In this document: positions 55,289 to 64,000 of the stretch, one piece after another
Layout of the letters: each line of letters begins with the position of its first letter
How positions within the stretch are numbered: position 1 is the first letter of the stretch
From: Climacium dendroides
Lineage: Eukaryota > Streptophyta > Bryopsida > Hypnales > Climaciaceae
DNA: 64,000 bases
Direction of reading: 5' to 3'
Assembly: GCA_950106755.1 (NCBI GenBank)
Contig: OX467083.1
Coordinates: 38,640,555 to 38,704,554 of the forward strand
Notes under the pieces: model-generated
The model's input: only the letters and a program-made list of their open reading frames with translations
Database searches by the model: none
What the model was told of the DNA's origin: nothing
Made by a program: the position numbers and the translations under genes

Positions 55289-55593
55289 TGACAATATAAC
55301 TTACCACCAGATGGAGGAGGAGGAAAGATTCTCACCACCAGACAGAGGGGGGAAGGAAACAGTGTTGGGAAGTGTTCAGTCTTGGCGGGGAGTGCAGCAT
55401 GCGAAAGTGAGGAGTGACGGGAAGGGCAAGAGAAGAGCAAGAGAGAGAAGAGAGAGAAAAGGAAAAGAGGTTCGATAGAAGGCATTCAGTGCCAGGGCGC
55501 CCGGGAGTTCGTAGAAGCGGATTCAGTCAACAAGAGCCGCCGCCCACGTTGCTTCGCCCAACCGGCCTTTGCTACTTTGTAGCCTTTTCTTAA
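55289..55593. repeat. Outer diverged shoulder, right arm
   Basis: It is homologous in inverted orientation to 42794-43152 and about 50 bp shorter. Homology runs out at a TTAA (55590-55593) that begins TTAACCCTTTCGCCCTTAAA, a TTAA-family end. The left arm has CTAA at the corresponding place. Confidence 0.85.
55525..55530 (-). promoter_or_regulatory. W-box (TTGACT) upstream of WRKY copy B
   Basis: AGTCAA on the plus strand, TTGACT in the gene's direction, within GTTGACTGAATCC. It matches the site at 42866-42871 although the surrounding shoulder has diverged. Confidence 0.45.
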
Positions 55594-56173
55594 CCCTTTC
55601 GCCCTTAAAGAACATTTTATGTCTGGGCTTGGTCAAACTTCACTACAGTAGTTTTGCAGTAGTTTTCTTTTTTTCAAAACCGACATTTCAAAATTTTCAT
55701 ATATATTATTCTCAAGTAGAATATTATATATATAGTTTTTCTTAATTGTTTTTTAAAGGAAATTTTATAAGAGTTTTTAAAATAAATTCTTTGTACAAAT
55801 CAAAGTAATTTCTAAATTATTAAATTGCTTTAAATTTTCTGAAATTAGATAAACATAAATGGAGATTGTTGTAGTAAACATCATGGCATGATTGGTGAAC
55901 TTCTTGAACTCACACCAAAAGAAACTGAACAAAAAGAAAGTACAAAAGTGGTATATTTTATCCTTCAAGATGCTACCTCGAAAGTGTCTCAAAGTCTACA
56001 ATTTCAAAAAAAATTCAAAAATAGGAGATGAAATAAAAAGTTGATTATTAAATATATATTTCTTTAGTTAAATTTTAAAACATTTAAAATCAAGAAATGT
56101 AAGAGTTGGGGTTGACTCTAACAATGCCCTTTAGCTTGCAAAATCCTCTAAGGATTAAGTTTTAGGCAACCTA
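55594..56173. other. AT-rich intergenic DNA
   Basis: A TTAA-family left end overlaps the start; no matching right end was fixed. A 71-codon minus frame (55777-55992) shows no domain. Confidence 0.4.
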
Positions 56174-56732
56174 GGGGGGGCACTCAGAGTGTCCATTAAA
56201 AACCATGTGTGAACAAAACTTTGGATCCCTATATACTTTTTGAATTTTAAATAAAATGAAATGAAATAAATATAAATAGATTTTTCTATATTGAAAGTTT
56301 ATGTTTTGAATTATTGATATTTTTATTTGTTAATAATAATTAATTATAAATTCTTGAAGTAAAAAAGATACATTGTAGAACTGAAAAATAACTTTCAAAT
56401 TCCTATATTATATAAAAAAATTGTTTAAAAAATGAACCAAAAAAATCTAAAAGTAACTCTCTGTTGAAAGCTCATTTTGAGTTGAATTTCGATGCAATGG
56501 TCATCTAAATGTGTTCTCTAAAAATATTTGAGTTTTAATAAAAACATGCCATTTTAGTGCATTTTTAACCTCTTCTAGAAATCATTCCATATTTTATTTG
56601 AGTTTGAAATTTTGGGAGTAGAATCCTAAAGTCATTAGTAAACAATGCTCAAAATTAGAAGTTAAAATTATAGTTTATTAGAAACCACTTATTCGCACGT
56701 GGTTTGTTATAATAGAACTAAGTGCACCCCCC
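56174..56732. mobile_element. Dispersed ~560-bp repeat, GGGGGGTCACTTAG ends, copy 2
   Basis: It matches 20600-21164 from end to end. Shared landmarks include AGAGTGTCCATTAAAAA, TGCCATTTTAGTG and AACCTCTTCTAGAAATCATT. The ends are GGGGGGGCACTCAGAGTGTC and, in reverse complement, GGGGGGTGCACTTAGTTCTA. Confidence 0.7.
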
Positions 56733-58815
56733 AATTAGGTGACCTGAAAGTAATTTTCAAGGTCTTTGAATCACAAAAAACATGGAAATCCAAGGAGATA
56801 TTGAAAGGAACTTAGTAGTGGAGGTTAGTAATTTTTTAGGAGGAAAGTCATTCAGTAAAGACAAATCTAGAAAATACACTTCCCTATGAAAGAGAAACGC
56901 ATTTACACAAGACTATGTTGAACTATCAATATAGAATATTTGGAAAGAAGTGGAAAAGATGATAGAAATACATGCCACCATATTCTAAAACATAAACATG
57001 TGGTAGCTCTTAGGGCTTGGTGGTACTTGTAGGGAGAATGAGGCAAAAAGATGGGCGTTATGGTATATAGTCTTTCAGGAAAAAAGAATGCAAGAAAGAC
57101 TAAAATATTGCACGTCCAATTGTATATTGTATTTACAAATACATAAGGTCAATTTTTTCAAGGTCTTTTGGAAGGTAATTAAAATTATAACAAATATACA
57201 TTAGATTTGCCCTTATAAGCACTACCTCTTATACATTCCAAATAATGAAAAATCCAACACCTGCAATTTTTATACAATAGAAGGACAAAATTTTATAGAT
57301 ACAAAATAATAGCATGTCCTATAGTTTAAAGCTTGCATTTTGGTTATGAAACATTGTATTTTCATGTTATTTCTAATGGACTAATAACTAAAAGTTCAAC
57401 TTCTATAAATATATAGCTTGTTTGTTTCACTACCATTATCATTTGCACTAGTTACATCTATGAATTTTGGCATTTGTGCATACTCCATTACACATTGACT
57501 ATCTTCCCTATTTTTTCCCAATTTCAACAATGGATCATCCTTCTCTCCTAATAGATGTTGACAAAGCACATGATTGAACATCTGTTTTGTATAATTATAT
57601 TATCTGTTAGCGCTCAACAAACTTTACAATCTCGCCATATTTGAAATATTTTAACAATATTTTTCCCCTCTCTAATAGGAATGGTACTTAAAAGGATAAT
57701 TTGCTTCTATATTCACTATTTGATGGGTGCCTCTACTTCGCTTTTAGTCCCACAATCCTTTCTACAAGAGCATCCGTCTAGTGTTGTACAATATATTCAA
57801 CTTAGAAGGGATATATTAGGGTACTAGAAGAATCTTGTCTCACCCAAAACTCTTCTAATTGCCCTACTCTTGTATGCCAAATAAGCAAAGTACATATCCC
57901 CAATCACTTGACATTTGCCTCTCAAGATGACAAGATGCAATGTGATAGTGAATCTTGTACTCATCAAAAATCTACCATTTGTTTTTTGTTTCCATCTCAA
58001 TTCATATATTTATCATGCTTTCTCGCCTTTAAGTAGGAAACAAGCTCACCTATCCAACAACTCCTAGCATACTCGATTTAAATTCCACAACCATCCATTT
58101 TTTGAATTTGGCATGCCTAAGTTGGGGAATGATGATGGTCTTTCATCTTGTTGGTCTTCACTACAAAGGCTCTTCCACTAGCAAAAACCTCTTGACTTAT
58201 CTCCTTTGAATTTATTTTTGAGAATAACAATGGAAATGTTCTTAGAGTTTGTTATTCATTGCTCATAATTGTTTGTAGATTGAGCATGCACAACTCCAAA
58301 TTTTTCACTTTGGGGAATTATATGGTCTTATTATTTTCCACCACATAGTCAAAATTAGAGATTTTGAATTCATATTTTATCTCAAGGACCCACCAAATTA
58401 GATTTGAAAGGTTGACAAACTTTTTAAAATGCAATATAGGAACCTCACAAAAATGAAAAAAAATTTTACACTTAAAATATCACTCATCTTTTACTATTAA
58501 TGCTACATTTATTACTTCAATTAGTGAGAGTAAGATTCCTCTACCTTCCATTATTCATTTCCAAATACACCTTATAAAATTTTGTAACAATCCTAGTTGG
58601 AGTGTCTTCAAAAAGAGAAGTAACCCATGTATAGTTCTAGATAAATAAATAATTCTATAAATTGTTTGAATAAGTGAAAAAGAAATGAAAAATACAAACT
58701 TTCGAAACTAAAAATTAAAAAATGTTCACCGTCATTGACAAATTTTGCCCATTTTATGATTGATTGCTTTAACATGATTGTAAGCTTTGGGAAATAAAGA
58801 AATGAGATACGATGT
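56733..58815. other. AT-rich DNA with a possible decayed minus-strand gene
   Basis: Between about 57396 and 58100 the minus strand has short open pieces, including a 61-codon frame (57396-57581) and a Cys-rich piece at about 57740-57800 reading CTTLDGCSCRKDCGTKS. That spacing recalls Cys-rich tails of some DNA-transposon proteins, but stops interrupt it and no family could be assigned. Confidence 0.3.
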
Positions 58816-59044
58816 TTAACCCTTAAAGGACGGACTAGTGACCATGGAAATCATCCCTTTAGATACCGTGGAAATCATTGGCTTAAAAAAATGCAAATGC
58901 ATTTACTAGAAGTCAAACAATTATGGAAGACCTCCCTTTTTCATAGCCAAACTCTAGAAATGAATAATTCTCTTTTGTCCTACACATAAGGATTCTTTGT
59001 CATTCAATGGACCCAAAACGTCTACATCATCCTTTGTGGGTTAA
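58816..59044. mobile_element. TTAA-bounded MITE E12 (229 bp)
   Basis: The left end is TTAACCCTTAAAGGACGGAC and the right end in reverse complement is TTAACCCACAAAGGATGATG. An internal TTAA at about 58882 corresponds to the point where E14 has inserted in the related copy at 62089-63239, so E12 serves as the uninterrupted version. Confidence 0.75.
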
Positions 59045-60190
59045 ATAATGCATTCTATAACATTGATCAAACTACCATTTATAGAAATCTCTGTTGATGG
59101 ATATGCAAATCTTTTCAACATTAAAATTGAATAGAATCAATGTGAACCTCTAAAATATCCAAGGCTTTTTTAAGCTTCTTGGAATTTGATTAAAGCTAAA
59201 GAAAAAAAAATCTAAATTATTGATAAGTTTTATCAATAGTTTTAAGATTGCAACATTATGGATTCAAACTAGATTGGGTTATAGAAAACAAAACAATATC
59301 ACTTACAGATTGAAAGATATATTGTTTGATCAAAAGGGTATTAAAAATATTTTTAAAAAATGACTTGAAGTCTTTCAAAACTCTTCTTACATGTCAAATC
59401 TAAAATCAAGATCATGAACAAAATAAGAGAGGTTGAAGGACATAACATACATAACCATGATTAAATTAAGGCTTCTTAGGTCTATTCTTCAAATTTCTAA
59501 AATGAATTTCCAAATGTGATTGCCCTTCGGATTGCCCCCCTAAAATCTAGTGTATTTGAGCCTCAATCATCTCCAAAATTCTCTAACACTAAAAAGACAA
59601 GATTTGCAATGGATGTCTTTGCACAAAATCTTCAACTAAAACATCATAAATTACAAAAATTAAAAATCAGATTTTTGATGCTTAAAATACAATTAAAAAT
59701 ATATTCAACTTAGAAAGAAAAGTAGTGTGCATATCAAATAGAGTGAATCATAATAAAATTTAATCATTTCTTGAAGTTAGTGCAAATAACAAATTTTTCC
59801 CACATATCACAATGCAAAGGATAATCATGCCACATTTGATTGGGTATCCCATTTTTTTAGTATTGAATGAATTAGGAATGGCTTTGGTGCTCAATAAACA
59901 CATTGAATGGCTCTTCTTCTGTAGCCTTAGTTTAAAAATAAATAAAAAAGTTTTAATTATGAGATATGATTGTGAAAAATGTAAGAAAATCCCTCCAAGG
60001 ACTATGTCTTTTGATTTTGTGTTTCGTTTCCTTTAATTAGTGGAAATTGTCCATGTGTTTCAAGGAAAAAAATTTAATTAAGATACTTTGAGTCATAGTT
60101 TGGATACTTAGGCAACAACCACTGTAAAAGGAATTGCAATACATAATAATTCCATATTTGGAAACTAAAATTTCCTATAGGTACTAAGTA
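59045..60190. other. AT-rich intergenic DNA, no supported gene
   Basis: Frames at 59516-59713 and 59812-60036 have no recognisable domain. No element with clear ends was found. Confidence 0.4.
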
Positions 60191-60463
60191 AGGTAGGTAC
60201 ACCCAAAAATCGCCACTTTTTACTACTGAGCCTATTTTCTATTATTAGCCTGGTCAAATTTTCATATGTTCTTGTTGGCAAGTGAAAGGAGGTTCCAACG
60301 CACCAGAGAACGTGGCATTTGAATATTGTATGCAAAAATCATTAAGGAACAAAGTTTGGTTCTAGAAGCGTTTCTTCCACATAGGTACAGAACTGATTTT
60401 GGAGATGTATATGTGTTATAGATGGCGGTTTAAGGTCAGTGGCACATTTGGGTGTACCTACCT
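60191..60463. mobile_element. 273-bp TIR element flanked by TA
   Basis: The left end is AGGTAGGTACACCCAAAAAT and the right end in reverse complement is AGGTAGGTACACCCAAATGT, with TA immediately outside each end. A TA duplication points to Tc1/mariner or a related group, though the ends are not of Stowaway type. No coding frame is present. Confidence 0.75.
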
Positions 60464-61169
60464 TATACACTAATTATTTGTTGGCCGAAATTATTGTTGA
60501 TTTCAGAAATATTTTACTCCGTCTTATTATTAATATTAAACCTCAGATGCTTTCAAATAGAGTAATTGACATTATTTGAATAAGAAGGGGTCAAATGAAT
60601 CATAAATTGTCTTGCCGCCATATGCTGTCAGTAATGACCGACACAATAATATTGCCAAAATATATTTCAATCAAATGCAGCAATGACAAGTTGCAATCCA
60701 ATTTTATTACTCTGAAATTAGGATTGCTTTCCAAGGGTATAAATACTTAATTTTTTGGACCCAGTAGGTGGATTCACTGAACATTTATTTTTGGTAATAA
60801 AACATTTCAACAGTTTATGTACATTTCAATGTTACAGAGTACTAGTGTGCCCTGTGCCGTGGCCTCAGCCAAATTAAAAATAAAATTGGCTCCTTCCATT
60901 CATTCAAAATACAATAATACAATAATACAATAATAAAAAATAATAGTTGTAGTTTTTTAATTTTTAATTCATTAAAAATTAATTAATTAATTTTTTTTCT
61001 ACTATGGGTCCAAATGTCATGAAACAAAGCTTGTGCACCCATCCTTGTAGAGAGCTTTCTAACAGTATTAAGCACGCTACTACAATAGGGGACAAAAGAT
61101 TCTTGGACTTGAGGCACGGATATCTTTCAATTCATAGAAAGTTATGAAGTAGTTTTACATATTTAACCC
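60464..61169. other. AT-rich DNA with one copy of the 6.2-kb dispersed repeat
   Basis: A single copy of the repeat family seen at 6175-6920 lies at about 60840-61090 (start ACTAGTGTGCCCTGTGCCGT, core CATCCTTGTAGAGAGCTTTC). An ACAATAATACAATAAT run precedes its middle. No gene was seen. Confidence 0.5.
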
Positions 61170-62088
61170 TTAACCCCTAAAGGACCAACATGCGTTTTTG
61201 TGAAGTATAGAAATTTTGGGCAGGTGCATGTGATTAGAGGTTTGCATATTTTGGGCTGAAATTTTAATAGAAGGTGGGGACAAGGAGTATCTTTTATACA
61301 CACCAAATTTCATGACATTTGGAAATACAAGTCAAAAGTTATGGCCAAATATATTACTTTTTTTTACCAACCGGGCAATATGATTAGATAAAAAAATCAC
61401 TTTTTTTTTAAAACAAAAATTTGAAATGGGTCTTCTAGAATTATATATACATGGAAAGCTTTGAATTATATATCATGGTTATGAGCAATTTTTGTTTTGT
61501 GGACAATTATGGATTCTCTATTCTAAAATAAACTTTGAAGTCCTTTACTTAATTCAATTTTTAATATTTTGGGGAAAAAATAAAATCATAGGAAGTAGAT
61601 TGTTTATAATAACATTTCAACCATTGGAATTGGCATTTTTCAATTCTATAATTAAATCCTTAATAATTTAATATTTTGAATCACTCTCTACTAATGTCTA
61701 CTTACTATTTTTTTCCTATATGTAGTACTATTCCAAATGATCCAAAAAATTTCAAACATGTGACCAACTTGTCTAGGAAAAACAAACCAAAAAAGCATCA
61801 CCATTTTGGACCTTTTTTCATAGAAAAGTGAGCTTGTGAAGTGCAGCTGCCCTGCTTTTCGCATGGCTAAAAAAATGATTTCAGTGAATTTGAATGCTTA
61901 TATCTTCCAATTCACCAGGTGGAAATTTCTGAAATTTTTGCCACATATTCTCAAGTTAGCATACTATAAGACCCTATGGTTACTCGTGTCAAAAAAGTTT
62001 TTTTTTTCAAAAATTTGGTACTTGCACTAGAAATGGCAGTTTTGGAGTGTTTTTGGTGAAAATATAGTGAAGGAACTTTAGGGGATAA
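61170..62088 (+). mobile_element. TTAA-family element E13 (919 bp)
   Basis: The left end is TTAACCCCTAAAGGACCAAC. The right end in reverse complement is TTATCCCCTAAAGTTCCTTC, so the right TTAA has changed to ATAA. It is the same body as E14 in the opposite direction. A 64-codon frame at 61836-62030 is not a recognised protein. Confidence 0.7.
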
Positions 62089-63239
62089 ACAACAAGCTAG
62101 TCGTTGTGGAAATCATTTTTGGAGGTATTGTGGGAATTGTTGGCTTAACCCCTAAAGGATTTTGACTATGTTTTCACCAAAAATGCTCCAAAAATGCCAT
62201 CTCTAGTACAAGTACCAAATTTTGAAAGAAATATATTTTTGATGCATCTAACCATAGGATCTTATATTACTTTGGTTCAAGAATATGTAGAAAAATTTTC
62301 AAAAATTTTCACCGTGTAGATTGCAAGATATTAGCGTTTGAAGTAACAAAAATGCTTTTTTGGGCCCTACGAAAAAATGAGCAGCTGCACTTCTTAAGGT
62401 CAGAACATTATGAAAAAATGTTCAAAATGGTGATTACTCTTTGGATTTATTAATCAAGGCAAGTTGGCTACATGCTTGAAAATTTTCAAATCATTTGGAA
62501 TTGTACGACATATAAGAAAAAAATAGAAAGTATAAAGAAGTAGAAAATGATTCAAAATACAAAATTGTTAACAATTTATTTATGAAATTGAAAAATGCCA
62601 ATCCCAATGCTTGTAATGTTTTAATAAACAATCTCCACCAAATTATTTTATTTTATTCCAAAAATGTTGAAAATTGTATTAAATAAAGGACCTTGAAGTT
62701 TATTTTAGAATACAATTCTATAACTACCTTCAAACTACCCACAACTAAAACTCCTCATAACTTTCATTTCATTAATCCAAATGGAATGATTCAAAGATAT
62801 CCATGTATAAATAAATCTAGAAAACCAATTTCAAATTTTTATTTTTTTAAAAAGTGATTTTTAAAGAAGTTTTTTTCTACCTGGACTGCCCACCAAACAA
62901 AGAAAACTACATATCATACAATAACTTTTTAACCATGTAGTCAAAAGTTATGAAAATTGTTGGTCCTTGGACACATGTTGTGTGAAAAATTCAATGAAAA
63001 AAAATGAAAATTCCATTTGTAGTGAGTTGCCCAAAATTGCTATGTTGCCAAAAAACACCGTTTGGTCCTCTAGGGGTTGAAAAAACGAAAAAAGCACTCA
63101 TTGGGAGATAAGCTACTATAGAAGACATTTTCTTTTTCTACAAAATTTGGAGGATAAATAGTTGCATTTCTCTCTTGCATGGAAAAATTCTTTGTCATTC
63201 ATCGCCTGAAAAACATCATCGGCGTTGTTTAAGGGTTAA
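62089..63239. mobile_element. E12-like element interrupted by E14
   Basis: The left part (62089-62144, with TGGAAATCATTTTTGGAGGT and ending TTGGC) and the right part (63077-63239, with TTCTTTGTCATTCATCG and ending AAGGG TTAA) together align to E12 at 58816-59044. E14 sits exactly where E12 has a single TTAA. Confidence 0.75.
62145..63080 (-). mobile_element. TTAA-family element E14 (936 bp), nested
   Basis: Its ends are TTAACCCCTAAAGGATTTTG at the left and, in reverse complement, TCAACCCCTAGAGGACCAAA at the right, so one TTAA copy has mutated to TTGA. In reverse orientation its body follows E13 throughout. It has no transposase frame. Confidence 0.8.
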
Positions 63240-64000
63240 TTAAAAAATGTATCTATATTTTGTCTTTTGAGATTTTTGAATATTTAAAAAATAATTTTAG
63301 GCAATCAAATGTATAATGTCTTTTGGTTTTTAGATATATCAAAAGAAATTTCTTTAAAAAAAAATGGACATTGCAAATGCCAACCTTTCCTTGAAGTAGT
63401 TGTAGTGTGCAAAGTAAGTTACATCACTTTGTATTCAATCTTGTTATCAGAACATGATCCTATATATTTTTGTATCTACTATTTTACTTTTATATGTAAA
63501 AATGGTCTTTCCATTTACCATATGATAGAAAAAGCTAAAAACAACATGTTCTCTAAACTTCTCCCTAAACTTATAATCAAACACTAAAGTATTGATATCC
63601 ATTATTTGGACACCATGTACAAAATTACAAAAGTTATAAGGGTTCAAATTATATTGTGCAGTGACCTAAAACAAACACAAGATCCAATTTCCATTTGGTG
63701 AACATCCTCACAATCAAAGAATGTTTTGAATTAAAGATTTTTGCTAAGTTTCAATAATTAAAGAAGCATCAAAGGTGGCTCTTCCTATCTAAACCATTTG
63801 TTGCAATTGATAAAAAGTAATACCAACACACTCCTTGTTTCTTGTAATCCAAGACCAAAACTATTCTTTTTGTCTTTTTGCAATTTTTGAATGTTGGAAT
63901 GAGAATCTTATTGGAACTATGTTTTCCTACCTACAAAGCCTCAATTGATGATGTGTAAAAATCAACTGAAGTTCTCTTTTGCACATTGTTTTTGATAGGA
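63240..64000. other. AT-rich intergenic DNA, no supported gene
   Basis: Frames at 63309-63587 (plus) and 63447-63647 (minus) show no recognisable domain, and nothing else was recognised. Confidence 0.4.

Noticed and set aside
3053..63239. TTAA family assigned to PIF/Harbinger (TWA target)
   Set aside because: A TTA or TAA duplication could look like TTAA, but the empty/filled comparison at 62145-63080 fits a four-base TTAA, and adjacent elements share a full TTAA. It was kept only as an alternative.
1..64000. tRNA, rRNA, CRISPR arrays, intact LTR retrotransposons
   Set aside because: No tRNA-like box B context, rRNA segment, spaced direct-repeat array or paired long terminal repeats with reverse transcriptase were recognised. 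A dedicated search could still find decayed copies.

Overview
The window is plant nuclear DNA. It carries two gene families restricted to plants and streptophyte algae or largely expanded there (a LOB-domain gene and group I WRKY genes), GT-AG introns at positions usual for those families, and a plant-type TTTAGGG telomere motif. The genes are GC-rich islands in a very AT-rich, repeat-filled background. The exact organism cannot be named from sequence alone. A seed-free land plant or close relative is an inference only.

Layout. 1-21.5 kb: no intact gene; AT-rich DNA built largely of small non-autonomous transposons, including a back-to-back array of TTAA-bounded elements at 3.05-5.76 kb. 21.5-28.5 kb: a GC-rich island with a class I LBD transcription factor (+), two exons separated by a 3.4 kb intron. 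28.5-33.5 kb: a cluster of four related MITEs, other repeats and a small GC-rich island. 33.56-38.16 kb: a six-exon SETD6/RKM-type SET-domain lysine methyltransferase on the minus strand (675 aa as modelled), with a repetitive charged insert inside the SET domain. 38.2-42.8 kb: repeats. 42.79-55.59 kb: a large inverted duplication carrying two convergent, apparently identical group I WRKY genes (633 aa each). 55.6-64 kb: AT-rich repeats, with a nested transposon insertion at 61.2-63.2 kb.

The two most notable observations are these. (1) The WRKY palindrome has 4,220 bp arms that read as identical over a 3.7 kb spacer. Both its inner and outer shoulders are still clearly homologous but diverged, the pattern expected of an old inverted duplication whose core is homogenised by gene conversion. 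(2) A dispersed family of at least fourteen elements, roughly 0.2-1 kb long, is bounded by TTAA plus CCCYWAAGG-like inverted ends. One copy sits inside another family member at a TTAA that is single in the uninterrupted relative, so the target duplication appears to be TTAA, as in piggyBac. piggyBac is not among the superfamilies routinely annotated in flowering plants. No transposase was seen in the window.

The three gene types are nuclear regulators (two DNA-binding families and a protein lysine methyltransferase). Nothing in the sequence shows that they act together. Exon boundaries were inferred by eye from splice signals, reading phase and family conservation.
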